Assembly: GCA_017860295.1 (NCBI GenBank)
Contig: JAFNAS010000013.1
Span: 1 to 64,000, forward strand
DNA: 64,000 bases
Source: Bacteroidota bacterium
GTDB taxonomy: Bacteria > Bacteroidota > Bacteroidia > Bacteroidales > Paludibacteraceae
Reading direction: 5' to 3'
Shown: positions 50,179-60,538 of the stretch, one piece after another
How positions within the stretch are numbered: position 1 is the stretch's first letter
How the letters are laid out: every line of letters begins with the position of its first letter
The notes under the pieces: generated by a model
The model's database searches: none
Told to the model about the DNA's origin: nothing
What the model saw: only the letters and a program-made list of their open reading frames with translations
Translations under genes and position numbers: made by a program

Positions 50179-51147
50179 TTATACAATACTTGACCGTATC
50201 TCTTTTTCGATTTTTTCTAGAGAGATCAACCGTTCGGATAGTTTCTCTATGAATGAGTTATCCGTACCACAGCATCCTCCCAGAATTTTTAGACGATGCT
50301 TCTGTGCCAGATATTCCATGTTATCGACCATCTCGTCAAAATTGCTTTGATGCAATTTACAACAATTGTTCAGCTCTTCTGGACTTAAAGGGGAGGCGTT
50401 TGCCTGTATTCCACAGAAACGATTTATGTGAAGAGATCCGGCGTTTGGAGTCGTTTCAAGGGCAAGGCGCAAATTGGCGGGATGAATGCAATTGGCCATG
50501 TAACACAACGGTTGTCGGTGAGTTTGACTGTCGATGATACGAATCGCTTCTGCAATGGGGGTTTTGTCAAGCAGCATGCCATCTTTGCGCACCATAAAAC
50601 TTATTATGTAGGGAAGCTCCGCCGTTGCCATTGCCTGAGCCATTCCCAATGCTTCACTCAGGGCGGGCATGATGCCTGCAAAGAGAAAATCGACATTCGT
50701 TTGCTCAAATTGACGAACCTGAATCGAATGGAAACGAAATGCAGTTTCTTTATCTAAAGCCTCTGCCGCATTGTAGGCATCTCCTTTGCATCCCAATAAT
50801 CCTCCTATAAAAATTTTATCGGCATAATCGGGGAAGCGATCTCTTACTTGTTCCAGGTAAGTGCAGGAATCGGAGAGTAAATCTTTGTCCCGGAAAGCTG
50901 ATTGTCGATGCGATTCAAAGTTGACACGTCGCGTTGGTGTCATCAATAAAATCGGTAACCGATATTTGCGCGCAGTTTCAATGTATTCACAGTAGAGATC
51001 GGACAAACGGTGCTCCGAATCGTAGATCAAACCGGCATGATTGACATACCGATCCATTGTTAGGTTGTATTCGCTTTTCAGACGCTCTACCAAAGCTCCT
51101 TCGGTAAGCAAATAGCGCGCTTGGCTAAAACAGCTTTCAAAATCCAT
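50179..51147 (-). CDS. Homocysteine S-methyltransferase family protein
   Basis: LLGCKGDAYNA, YMANCIHPANL, ILGGCCGTDNSFI zinc-binding GGCCG. Confidence 0.88.
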   Translation of the reverse strand: MDFESCFSQARYLLTEGALVERLKSEYNLTMDRYVNHAGLIYDSEHRLSDLYCEYIETARKYRLPILLMTPTRRVNFESHRQSAFRDKDLLSDSCTYLEQVRDRFPDYADKIFIGGLLGCKGDAYNAAEALDKETAFRFHSIQVRQFEQTNVDFLFAGIMPALSEALGMAQAMATAELPYIISFMVRKDGMLLDKTPIAEAIRIIDSQTHRQPLCYMANCIHPANLRLALETTPNAGSLHINRFCGIQANASPLSPEELNNCCKLHQSNFDEMVDNMEYLAQKHRLKILGGCCGTDNSFIEKLSERLISLEKIEKEIRSSIV

Positions 51148-51772
51148 GAGTGTCTTGTATATATCGGTTTATGTCGGAAGGGATTTGAAATATATAGTCA
51201 GCAGGAATCGTTTCGGGATGTTTGCATCCCCATCCGGCTAATCCGAAACTGACGCCTGCGCTTTGTGCACACTTGCAGTCGTAGATTGTGTCGCCGATGT
51301 AGGTCGAATTTTCGGGCTTTGCTCCGGCTATTTCTAAAAGTTTCAGCATCGGTTCCGGATGAGGCTTGTGCATTTCGGTTTGGTCGGAGCAGACTACGAA
51401 GTCGAAGAATTCTGTGAGTCCGAAGGGTGCAAACTCATGCTTGAATTCGGTTTGCGTTTTGGAAGTGACAATACCAGTTGTCACCCGATTCTCTTTCAAC
51501 GCCATCAACATTTCGCGAATGCCGCTGAAGACCGAAGCTGTATGAAAGTATTGTTGGAAGAAAAAATTCCACCGTAAGTTGGCTTTCGGTACATCCTGAA
51601 TGCCAAATTGAGGCAAAGAATCGGAACCAGGCAATCCGAATGCAAATTCCAGTTCTTGTAGCGAAAATTCTTTGCCGTAGTCGGTTTTCAACAAGCTCTG
51701 CAATCCACGCAGCACCGCCTGTTCCGTGTCGATCAGGGTGCCATCAATATCAAAAATTACTGTATCTTTCAT
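51137..51772 (-). CDS. HAD family hydrolase
   Basis: VIFDIDGTLIDTEQAVLRG; GIVTSK; YIGDTIYDCKCAQSAGVSFGLAGWG. Confidence 0.92.
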   Translation of the reverse strand: MKDTVIFDIDGTLIDTEQAVLRGLQSLLKTDYGKEFSLQELEFAFGLPGSDSLPQFGIQDVPKANLRWNFFFQQYFHTASVFSGIREMLMALKENRVTTGIVTSKTQTEFKHEFAPFGLTEFFDFVVCSDQTEMHKPHPEPMLKLLEIAGAKPENSTYIGDTIYDCKCAQSAGVSFGLAGWGCKHPETIPADYIFQIPSDINRYIQDTHGF

Positions 51773-51888
51773 TGCTCCTCTTTTGTCTTAAGGATGCGAA
51801 ATTAACAGTAATTTTTGAATATGTTAGTAGGGATAGCGCAATGGCCGTAAGGAAAGGCTCTCTTTTCTGATTTTTTAGCTCTTCGTTT

Positions 51889-52686
51889 TTATTTAGCCTG
51901 ATGATTTTTGATATATTGGGCAACATCTACCATCGGCGCGATCCAGATCTCCTTCTCGTGTTGTTTCAGAAAATGGAGCAGCTGACTGTGCGCTGCGAGC
52001 GATACATTGATGTTATGCCCACCGCCTACACCATGAAACAAAAATACGAGTAGCGTGTGTGATTCTACAGCCTTCTTTACCAATCCGGTTAGGTAATCTC
52101 CCGACTCTCCGTTAATCATGTAACAACGGATGTCGTTTAGGTCTACTTCGTTCAAATGTTGCAACCCGGCCTGGACTCCGCGTGCACCTGCAAACTCTTT
52201 CTCCAACGGTTTGTAAAAATCGTCTCCTTTAATAGTGCGGTCGCCACACGGGTAGGCAAATGTACGGTTTGTTTTTCCGTCAATAGCCTGCAAAAGGGTA
52301 TTGGTGATCCTGATTTCGTTTTGAGCGCGCTTAACCGAAAACCGGCTGAGATCGTCTTCGGCGGTAAGCCAATTCCGCCCCGGGAGGCTTGCGTCGCACG
52401 GATGAGTCAGTGTATGGTTGCCCAGTTCGTGTCCCCGTTGAGCTGCGGCTCGCCATTCGGCCATTCGCTTGGCTACCACCGGCGATTGTCCGATAATATA
52501 GAAAGTTCCTTTCAGTCCGACGGAGTCGAGCGCCGGAATCACATTGTCAAGATCGATATCGATAGCATCGTCATAGGTTAATACTACGGCACACTGTTTT
52601 CCATTCCATTGTTCCGACTTCTGGGCTTGTCCGATCTGGCATGCGATTGCTGAAATTATGATTGCCAATAAAAATTTCCGATTCAT
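51889..52686 (-). CDS. Secreted polysaccharide deacetylase family protein
   Basis: VLTYDDAIDIDLDNVIPALDSVGLKGTFYIIG; HELGNHTLTHP. Confidence 0.9.
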   Translation of the reverse strand: MNRKFLLAIIISAIACQIGQAQKSEQWNGKQCAVVLTYDDAIDIDLDNVIPALDSVGLKGTFYIIGQSPVVAKRMAEWRAAAQRGHELGNHTLTHPCDASLPGRNWLTAEDDLSRFSVKRAQNEIRITNTLLQAIDGKTNRTFAYPCGDRTIKGDDFYKPLEKEFAGARGVQAGLQHLNEVDLNDIRCYMINGESGDYLTGLVKKAVESHTLLVFLFHGVGGGHNINVSLAAHSQLLHFLKQHEKEIWIAPMVDVAQYIKNHQAK

Positions 52687-53187
52687 AAAAAGCGGTTTTG
52701 TTTGGGATTATATGCACAAATTAAACTCCGCAAACATACAGTTTTCTTTTTACAATTTAATAAACCTGATGGCTGTATTTTTTTCTTGCGCGGGTAATGT
52801 AGAGTGTCTGTTATATGAACTTTATAAATGCAGGAGATCGATTCTTTAATTTGCAAAAATGGAATAAGCAAGAAAAATTTGATTGATTTCTATTTGTTTT
52901 TTTGCTATTTAAAGCTCAAAAATCAATATTGTGTCCTGTAGTTTCATTAAAAATTACTGTATATTAATATTTATGAGTTTATTTTGTGATATAAATCTCA
53001 TTGTTTTTTTTATTGGTATTTTGAAGTAACTCAATATAAATGGATAAATATTTACAAGACAGTGTTTTTTTATCTTGAATGTAGAATTGATTGCACTCCT
53101 ATTTTTAGTTAATGTATACAAAAAGCAAGATTTGAACACTTTGCTTTGTTTATTAACTCTATTTTTGCGTAGTGATTTTTTATTTAA

Positions 53188-53610
53188 ATGGAAAACCTGT
53201 ATTATTTAGAACGTGTTAAAAAAGTCATCGATTACCTTAAAAGCAATCCTAGCACAGACATCTCCTTAAAGAAAATTGCAACTATTGCAATGTTTTCCGA
53301 ATTTCATTTCCACCGAATTTTCAAAGAGGCAACTGGAGAAACATTGCGTCAGTATATCAAGCGATTGCGAATGGAAAAGGCGGGCATTTGCCTCGAAAAC
53401 GACGACTCTATTGCAATAAAAGAGTTGTGGAGTCAACTCGGATATTGCACGGCATCGCATTTTAGCAAAGATTTTCGGCATTTCTACGGGTGCTCTCCTT
53501 CCCAATATCAGAAGCAACGAAGAGCAAACAAGATGCGAAAAAGCAGATCGAAAGCGACTGTTGTCCGGATTCGGTCTAGTCGCATTGTTAATAAAAAAAT
53601 ACCCGATTGA
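53188..53610 (+). CDS. AraC-type stand-alone DNA-binding domain regulator
   Basis: ISLKKIATIAMFSEFHFHRIFKEATGETLRQYIKRLRMEKAGICL; two HTH motifs, no sensor domain. Confidence 0.9.
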   Translation: MENLYYLERVKKVIDYLKSNPSTDISLKKIATIAMFSEFHFHRIFKEATGETLRQYIKRLRMEKAGICLENDDSIAIKELWSQLGYCTASHFSKDFRHFYGCSPSQYQKQRRANKMRKSRSKATVVRIRSSRIVNKKIPD

Positions 53611-53720
53611 CAGGGTTTTAATAAAACAATAACATCTTCAATATCCTATATAGACCTTAAGGAGCATTGAGCCGCCGAGATGGTTTTGGTTCAACGTAAA
53701 TTCAATAATTCTAGAGAGAG

Positions 53721-53754
53721 AACCGCGCCGGGAAACACATTCTTAGGCGCGGTT
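53721..53754. terminator. Stem-loop between convergent genes
   Basis: AACCGCGCC ... GGCGCGGTT + TTGTTTT. Confidence 0.7.
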
Positions 53755-53825
53755 TGTTTTCGTAAAATGATTGGTGCTGAAATTGCTTGAGTCTTTTGGA
53801 AAATAACATTTATATAATCAATTGG

Positions 53826-55148
53826 TTATATTTTTCGAGCCCGCCAGTTTCCGAAACGAAAATAGAGATAGCACATGGTGCCGATTCCCAACCAGTAAAC
53901 AATTTCCGACATCCATGCTATGGCTACCGGCCAGTGAAAGATAAAATTCACCACATAATTATAGACCATATACAGTACCAGCGTCGTCATGTCGAAGAGT
54001 AATGCCATTCGGGTATTCCCTGTTCCCGAAAGGGCGTTGAACCAAATACATCCGAAAGAAAAAACAAATAATACTACACAGAAAACGTACATCGAAGGTA
54101 CTGCTGCCGTTATCAGATCGCTGTTGTTGGTGTAAATAGAGGCCAGTATTCGTGGAAATAACGCGGCAAACAGGACTACCGGAATCACGGCTCCGAGTGC
54201 AATGCGAAACTGTCTGCGGATGGTGGGCAGTACCTCTTCGGTGCGTCCTTCGCCAATCAGGTTGCTCACGATGGTACTGATGGTCTGTCCGAATGCCATC
54301 ACAGGTAACCCTAGCAACGAATAGAGGCTGCGGATAATGTTGGAGACGGCCAGCGGACGTTCACCCGTTTGTTCGATAAACATAAAGAAGAGAAACCATG
54401 TCGACACGGAAAGAAAAATCTGCATCATAATAAAGAGCGAGATGTCCAGAATCTGGCGAACTGTTTGCCAGCAGAAGCGATGCATCTCAAACAAACCGAA
54501 TCGCTTTGTATCTACCGCTTTGCAGGTATAAACAAAGTAAAAGAGGGTGGTTACTGCTTCTGCTATGACCGATGCCAGTGCCGCACCGCCGATGCCTAGA
54601 GCAGGCAAACCCCAGTGTCCGAAAATCAACGGGTAGTTTAATGCGACATTTACTCCAGTTGTTATAAAAGCGCTTAGTGTTAGTACTTTGGTTCGCATCA
54701 CACCTACATAAAAAGCGCGGAACATCAGGTTGATAAACGCAAAGAAAAATCCGAATATCCGGAAATTGAGGTATTCGATGGTGGCGTTGCATACGGCATG
54801 CGAATGTATAAATGAGCGAAGCAATGGAGCGGCAAAAAAGAAACTGAGCAGGAAAACGGCCAATGCCAGTAGTAGTGTAAAAAGCATTCCCTGGTTGAAG
54901 AGCTCTCCGATCTGACGATAGTTCTGCTCGCCATTACGGCGTCCGATAAGTATTTGCGAGCCCGAGCTGAATCCCATCCCGACAACGAAAATAGCCAGAT
55001 AAAACACCCCGGCCAGCGCCGATGCTCCGAGTTCCACTTCGCCTACTCGCCCCAAAAAAGCGGAGTCGGTGAGGTTTACCAGATTCTGAGCCAGTAGTGT
55101 CAGAATAATAGGGTAGGTAAGGTGCCAGATGTGTTTTATGCTATACAT
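53826..55148 (-). CDS. MATE family efflux transporter
   Basis: LLAQNLVNLTDSAFLGRVGEVELGASALAG; GFSSGSQILIGRRNGE. Confidence 0.92.
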   Translation of the reverse strand: MYSIKHIWHLTYPIILTLLAQNLVNLTDSAFLGRVGEVELGASALAGVFYLAIFVVGMGFSSGSQILIGRRNGEQNYRQIGELFNQGMLFTLLLALAVFLLSFFFAAPLLRSFIHSHAVCNATIEYLNFRIFGFFFAFINLMFRAFYVGVMRTKVLTLSAFITTGVNVALNYPLIFGHWGLPALGIGGAALASVIAEAVTTLFYFVYTCKAVDTKRFGLFEMHRFCWQTVRQILDISLFIMMQIFLSVSTWFLFFMFIEQTGERPLAVSNIIRSLYSLLGLPVMAFGQTISTIVSNLIGEGRTEEVLPTIRRQFRIALGAVIPVVLFAALFPRILASIYTNNSDLITAAVPSMYVFCVVLFVFSFGCIWFNALSGTGNTRMALLFDMTTLVLYMVYNYVVNFIFHWPVAIAWMSEIVYWLGIGTMCYLYFRFGNWRARKI

Positions 55149-55470
55149 GTAGTTGATTTGAGAATTTGGGGATGCGTATTAAAAATGAGTGTCTGATATT
55201 TGGATTGATGATTTGAAAAGCCCTGTTTGCATAACCACAGATCCTGTAGACTGTGCGAATATAACTGTTGGTCTGATCCGACCTGAAAGGTTGGATAAAA
55301 CTCAAAGTGAAGCCTTTCGGGCATGGAAGAATGAATTATTGCAATCTATACCATCAGCTTACGGTTATGAAAATAGTGCCTTTTAGTCGATATGAAGCAC
55401 AAGCCAGTGTTCTCTCTGGCTGAAACAGCGTTAATGGTGCAGTGTAATATCTTCACTGCTACAAGATAAT

Positions 55471-55508
55471 AAAAGAGCTGACAAACTTTGTAGCCTGTCA
55501 GCTCTTTT
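55471..55508. terminator. Intrinsic terminator
   Basis: AAAAGAGCTGACA ... TGTCAGCTCTTTT. Confidence 0.8.
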
Positions 55509-55554
55509 GCCCGGCGAAACACTTCTGCAAATGTTACGCCAAAGTCAGAAGCGA

Positions 55555-56028
55555 TTATTTATTTTGTACCAGTAACCATGCATCGGCAAAGCGCGATTGC
55601 AATTCTACCTTTGCTGCGGTTGCCTGAGCGTAATCGTCATACGAAGCGATAATTACCCGGTACATGTTGTTTTCATTTACAACTACGGCCGGATTTTTGC
55701 CTTCCTTTTTTAGTGTTCCGGCAAGATTTTGTGCGTTCAACTGGCTACCGAAGCTGCCTACCACCACATGGTATTTCTTATTCACCACATCCTGATTGGT
55801 TTCGGTGTCGATCGGTTTGAAAGCCTCTTTACGAACATTTTCTTTGGTTGTTACCTGAGGGGAAGGTACCTGAGTCTGGGTTGCCGGAGCCGATATTACG
55901 GATGAGGCCGGTTGTTCGGTCTTCGCTTGAGCTTTTTCATAAATTCCTGCAGGACGGGTTGTTTTACAGGAAACTACCATAATGGCAGGCACGATGAGCG
56001 CACAATAAAATATTTTCTTCATCATCAA
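55555..56028 (-). CDS. SPOR domain-containing lipoprotein
   Basis: Lipobox IMVVSCKT; YHVVVGSFGSQLNAQNLAGTLKKEGKNPAVVVNENNMYRVIIASY SPOR repeat. Confidence 0.88.
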   Translation of the reverse strand: MMMKKIFYCALIVPAIMVVSCKTTRPAGIYEKAQAKTEQPASSVISAPATQTQVPSPQVTTKENVRKEAFKPIDTETNQDVVNKKYHVVVGSFGSQLNAQNLAGTLKKEGKNPAVVVNENNMYRVIIASYDDYAQATAAKVELQSRFADAWLLVQNK

Positions 56029-56100
56029 TAGAATTTAAAGTAAGATACTTTTTTATAGAATACAAAATTGCAAATTTCTTATCAGATTAGCAATATGATT

Positions 56101-57492
56101 TTAATAGCCTAAAATTTTAAGCATCGATTTGTAACTTTGTTCTTTCGCAAATAGCTTGGTAACATATTCTCCGTTCTCGTCCAGATCGATCACCACCACT
56201 TTTGGTGCGGGAATCAGACAGTGCTGGATGCCACCAAAACCGCTGAGCGCTTCCTGATAGGCTCCCATGTGGAAGAATCCGATGTACTGTTCGCAATCTT
56301 CGGTGATGGTGGGCAAGAACACGGCATTCGAATGCGCTTCGGCATTGTAAAAATCTTCGCTGTCACAGGTAAGGCCGCCCAGATGTACCCGCTGGTATTC
56401 CGAATCCCAGTTGTTGATAGCCAGAAAGACATAGCGCTGGTTGATGGCCCAGGTGTCGGGTAGGGTGGTCATAAACGAACTGTCGATCATGTTCCACAAC
56501 TCACGGTCGTTTTGTTGCTTCTGGTTGACAATGGAGTAGAGGGTGGCGCCGCTTTCACCCACGGTATACGATCCGAATTCGGTAAAGATGTGCGGTTCGG
56601 GTACCTCATTTTGGGTACAGATGGCTTTGATTTGTGCCACAATCTCTTCGGCCATGTAATCATAGTCGTACGTAAAGTCGAGGTGTGCCTGAATGGGAAA
56701 GCCTCCCCCGATGTTCAGACTGTCGAGCGACGGACACACCTTCTTCATCTCGCAATAGAGGTTGACCGCCTTATTTAGTTCGTTCCAGTAGTAAGCCGTA
56801 TCTTTTATGCCCGTATTGATAAAGAAATGAAGCATTTTCAGCTCTACCTGCGGGTTGTTGTGAATCTTGTCGGTATAATATGGAATAATATCGCTGTAAC
56901 GGATGCCGAGACGCGAAGTATAGAAATCGAATTTAGGTTCTTCTTCCGAAGCGATTCGGATACCCACTTTGAATTTAGGTTCGAAGTCATTGAGTAACAG
57001 ATCCAATTCGAATTTATTGTCAAGAACCGGAACTACATTCTCGAAACCAAGGTTAATGAGATTCTGTATGTTTTCGACATAATGAGGTCGTTTGAATCCG
57101 TTACATATTACAAATGTGTCGGGTTTAAGTTGTCCCGATTCAAACAAAGATTCCAAAATATTGATATCGAATGCCGAAGATGTTTCGATATGTACGTCAT
57201 GTTTTAATACTTCTTCCATCACAAAAGAGAAGTGGGAACTCTTGGTGCAGTAGCAATAATGGTAGTCGGCGTTGTAGTCGACCTTGGCCATTGCCACATT
57301 AAACATGCGGCGCGCACGCTGAATTTTTTTTGATATGCTAGGTAAATAGCTTATTCTTAATGGTGTACCGTATTGTTTTATCAAATCCATCAATGGCACT
57401 CCATACCAGTAGAGTTCGTTATCTTCTACGGTAAACTCTTCATTTGGAAACTCAAATGTTTGTTCAATTAAATCGACGTATTTATTTTTCAT
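56101..57492 (-). CDS. PLP-dependent arginine decarboxylase-like protein (alanine racemase fold)
   Basis: YHYCYCTKSSHFSFVMEEVLKHDVHIETSSAFDINIL; SLNIGGGFPI; EFGSYTVGESG; GAYQEALSGFGG. Confidence 0.85.
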   Translation of the reverse strand: MKNKYVDLIEQTFEFPNEEFTVEDNELYWYGVPLMDLIKQYGTPLRISYLPSISKKIQRARRMFNVAMAKVDYNADYHYCYCTKSSHFSFVMEEVLKHDVHIETSSAFDINILESLFESGQLKPDTFVICNGFKRPHYVENIQNLINLGFENVVPVLDNKFELDLLLNDFEPKFKVGIRIASEEEPKFDFYTSRLGIRYSDIIPYYTDKIHNNPQVELKMLHFFINTGIKDTAYYWNELNKAVNLYCEMKKVCPSLDSLNIGGGFPIQAHLDFTYDYDYMAEEIVAQIKAICTQNEVPEPHIFTEFGSYTVGESGATLYSIVNQKQQNDRELWNMIDSSFMTTLPDTWAINQRYVFLAINNWDSEYQRVHLGGLTCDSEDFYNAEAHSNAVFLPTITEDCEQYIGFFHMGAYQEALSGFGGIQHCLIPAPKVVVIDLDENGEYVTKLFAKEQSYKSMLKILGY

Positions 57493-57842
57493 CGAATATC
57501 AATTCATTAAAAAGACAAATAAATTAAAAGAATCCGAATTGTAATTGCTTATTTTTTGAAAATCCAACTCACTTGCATCGAATAATATTTGTTGATGTAA
57601 CTCTCCCGGATTTTAATAAATGAGTCCGGTCGTTGAATTTTGGAATGCAAAAGTACAAAATAATATCTGATTCGGATCATTGCATTTGCTAAAATACTGT
57701 TGTGAACGGAAAATAAATAGTACGCTTATTCGTCAGATCTGATTGTGATATTTATTTTATTGAATTTCAGTGTTGTTTATATATAAAAAGAGGGAGAATG
57801 CATATTACAGCATTCCCCCTCCGATAGGGTAAAAAGTGGCGT

Positions 57843-58715
57843 TTAGCAAGCCTCTACCTCTTTGTTGATCTTTTTAACCAGACCCTGCAGCACGGCACCC
57901 GGTCCCAGTTCGCGGAAACTGGTAGCGCCGTCGGCAATCATATTCTGTACGGTCTGTGTCCAGCGTACCGGAGAGGTCAGCTGTGCGATCAGGTTTTGTT
58001 TGATCACTTCCGGATCGGTTTGCGGCTGTGCGTTTACATTCTGATATACGGGACAGATCGGAGTTGCGAACTTCGTATTGGCAATAGCCTGTTCCAGCTC
58101 CACGCGGGCAGGTTCCATCAACGGAGAGTGGAACGCGCCACCTACCGAAAGTACCAAAGCGCGGCGGGCACCGGCCTCTTTTGCCAAATCACATGCTTTC
58201 TGAATTGCTTCAATTTCGCCGGAGATAACCAACTGACCCGGACAGTTGTAGTTGGCCGGAACCACGATGCCATCTACCGCAGCACAAATCTCTTCCACTT
58301 TGGTATCGTCGAGACCCAGCACGGCAGCCATGGTCGACGGTTGTTTTTCGCACGCTTTCTGCATAGCCTGAGCACGGGCCGAAACCAGCTTCAAACCATC
58401 TTCGAACGAGAGAGCTCCGGCAGCAACCAGGGCAGAGAATTCGCCCAGCGAGTGGCCGGCGGTCATATCGGGTGTAAAGTCGGCACCCAATGTTTTAGCC
58501 ATAATGACCGAGTGAAGAAAAACGGCGGGTTGTGTTACTTTGGTCTGGCGAAGATCTTCGTCGGTACCGGCAAACATCAGATCGGTGATGCGGAATCCCA
58601 GAATTTCGTTTGCTTTTTCAAACAACTCTTTTGCAAGCGGATTGCTATCATACAAATCTTTGCCCATTCCTACAAACTGGGCACCCTGGCCGGGAAATAC
58701 ATACGCTTTTTTCAT
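57843..58715 (-). CDS. fabD: Malonyl-CoA-ACP transacylase
   Basis: YVFPGQGAQFVGMGKDLYD; GHSLGEFSALVAAGAL; GGAFHSPLMEPA. Confidence 0.96.
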   Translation of the reverse strand: MKKAYVFPGQGAQFVGMGKDLYDSNPLAKELFEKANEILGFRITDLMFAGTDEDLRQTKVTQPAVFLHSVIMAKTLGADFTPDMTAGHSLGEFSALVAAGALSFEDGLKLVSARAQAMQKACEKQPSTMAAVLGLDDTKVEEICAAVDGIVVPANYNCPGQLVISGEIEAIQKACDLAKEAGARRALVLSVGGAFHSPLMEPARVELEQAIANTKFATPICPVYQNVNAQPQTDPEVIKQNLIAQLTSPVRWTQTVQNMIADGATSFRELGPGAVLQGLVKKINKEVEAC

Positions 58716-58941
58716 GTGAAAATAATTTTGATTTTAACTATAAATAAGCATGCCATTCGGTGTTATTTCATTCTCCGCAACATTGCTCCGTCCGGTCGGA
58801 AAGGGGTCCGATATACGGATTGTTATGCACGAATAGAGTATGCTTATCAAAAGCCGCGCGCTACAGGTTCGTTCTGTGTCAACAAAATACCGGATAAAAC
58901 CGGACTTCCGAGCCCATTTGGAACGGCCGAAAATTACGGCG

Positions 58942-58949
58942 CAAAGATA
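58942..58949 (-). promoter_or_regulatory. Bacteroidetes -7 promoter motif TATCTTTG, candidate fabD promoter
   Basis: Minus strand GAGTATCTTTGCGCC upstream of fabD. Confidence 0.45.
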
Positions 58950-59052
58950 CTCTTTTTTATTGAATAGGGAGAGGCTGCCGGAAGGAGATAGCAGAGACGC
59001 TGCCTTACTCCGTTGTGGATCATTCGTTGCAGTCTGCAGCTTTTTGAAAAGT

Positions 59053-59304
59053 TGCCCCGACTCTACCGGGGGGTGCCCCGAATGTTTCGGGGAATGTTCC
59101 GGCTCTTTCGGGGAGAACCCCGGTTCTTTCGTGGAATGTTCCGGATGTTTCGGGGGATGCCCCGGCTCTCTCGGGGATTGCCCCGGCTCTTTCGGGGATT
59201 GCCCCGGAAGTTTCGGGGAATGTTCCGGTTCTTTTGAGGATTGCCCCGGAAGTTTCGGGGAAAGCCCCGGTTGCTTCGGGGAAAACCCCGAATGTTTCGG
59301 GGAG
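59053..59304. repeat. 12 x 21-bp tandem array of CCCCG-N7-CGGGG hairpins
   Basis: 12 units of exactly 21 bp, e.g. TGCCCCGGAAGTTTCGGGGAA, TGCCCCGGCTCTTTCGGGGAT, TGCCCCGAATGTTTCGGGGAA. Confidence 0.95.
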
Positions 59305-59557
59305 GTCAACCAATCCTCTGTGTTATTCATTGTTTTTTTACGTAATGCAACTGCTAAAAAATAATACATGAATTAATGCTATTTAATGTATTATGAGAAA
59401 ATAGTTGTAGATTTGGGGCGTGAAAGCAAACAACCTCATTGTTTAATAAATGGAGCATAAGACGATTACGTGCTACACGAAAGAGCAGGATAACCGGACG
59501 AGGGAGCGAATGTAAAAAGAAAAAATAGGAGAAAAGCCGCTGGCCGGGGTTGGGAGC

Positions 59558-60538
59558 ATGGCGACGGTGACTGTTTGCTTTCAGGGTTCCCCAAAATCAG
59601 CAATGCATGGCATGGCCACACGATACGCTGCGCTAATCGTGCGGCAGCCGAGGTATCCTGAAAAGACTCACAAGGATAATATTTACACGAGTGATATTGT
59701 AGATGAGGGAGAATCTTATTGGAAAGGAATTGATGATCTTTTCAAAACAAGGCTAAAATGCGCTAACGTATATTATGCAGATGGACAAATGAGTATTACA
59801 ACGTCCAACCATAATTGGGATAATAATGTTGAAAAATCGATGGCGAAATTTTATTGTAGCGCTAAAGGAGTAATTGATCTTGTTCCTTCCTCTTGGCAAG
59901 AGGCCGGTCTTAAGTACGGATCAAATATAATAGAATTGATGCCCATAGTGGGAGCTTCTATTGAAATTCCACTGGTGCTAACCGATGTGGTTTGTAATAA
60001 TTCGCCACATCTAAACACGGAATCCAACATTGATGGCTTTAATACTCGGCGACAGGCTGGTGCCAATAGTGCGGGAACTGCATTTTTGAAGAAATTGATG
60101 GCAAATCCTAACATTGCCAAAAACAGTGATGGCTTTATTACCGACACCCTCGACATTGTTTGTCACAGCATGGGGTATGCTTACGCGCTGGGAATGATTG
60201 ATTATTTAAAAGGGAAGGTTACCTTTGGACGGCTTTATATCATTGCCCCCGAAAATGCAGGTGTAGGTGGTACGGATTGGACACAGTTCTCCGAAGTTTG
60301 GCAATACGGAAGCGATGAAAACAAAGATCCTATTAGCAAACAAGATGGAATTGCACCACAGGTGCCTTGTCCGGGTATTCCTAATTTACCTACGAATAAA
60401 GGTGGCCGTGCCTACATTCCTCAGAATGGCACAGTAAAAAGAGGTTTTTATAGTTCGCATTCGATCGGAAATTATAAATGGATATTTGATATTAAACCAA
60501 CAGATCAAAAACCAGAAGGATATGTTAAATCGAGGTAA
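59558..60538 (+). CDS. Putative alpha/beta-hydrolase (lipase-like) orphan effector domain; N-terminus derived from a repeat
   Basis: DIVCHSMGYAYALG nucleophile-elbow-like motif; first about 34 codons match a dispersed repeat also at 63231-63308. Confidence 0.55.
   Translation: MATVTVCFQGSPKSAMHGMATRYAALIVRQPRYPEKTHKDNIYTSDIVDEGESYWKGIDDLFKTRLKCANVYYADGQMSITTSNHNWDNNVEKSMAKFYCSAKGVIDLVPSSWQEAGLKYGSNIIELMPIVGASIEIPLVLTDVVCNNSPHLNTESNIDGFNTRRQAGANSAGTAFLKKLMANPNIAKNSDGFITDTLDIVCHSMGYAYALGMIDYLKGKVTFGRLYIIAPENAGVGGTDWTQFSEVWQYGSDENKDPISKQDGIAPQVPCPGIPNLPTNKGGRAYIPQNGTVKRGFYSSHSIGNYKWIFDIKPTDQKPEGYVKSR
59571..59655 (+). repeat. Palindromic repeat family 2, copy 1
   Basis: CCAAAATCAGCAATGCATGGCATGGCCACACGATACGCTGCGCTAATCGTGCGGCAGCCGAGGTAT. 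Confidence 0.85.

Noticed and set aside
55189-55386. 65-aa ORF between MATE and SPOR genes
   Set aside because: No recognised family, weak context; cannot distinguish from chance ORF.
59053-59304. CRISPR array
   Set aside because: Units are contiguous 21-bp palindromes without repeat/spacer alternation; no cas genes in the window. The same applies to the 41-bp array.
58840-59364. 174-aa plus-strand ORF with CPGSFGE heptads
   Set aside because: Same 21-bp array artefact on the opposite strand; no start/RBS context or non-repeat domain.
58734-59369. 211-aa minus-strand ORF with SPKxPGx heptads
   Set aside because: Frames on both strands are open because of the 21-bp palindromic array. The ORF runs across the probable fabD promoter, and its non-repeat part looks like random translation. 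Reported as a repeat, not a CDS.
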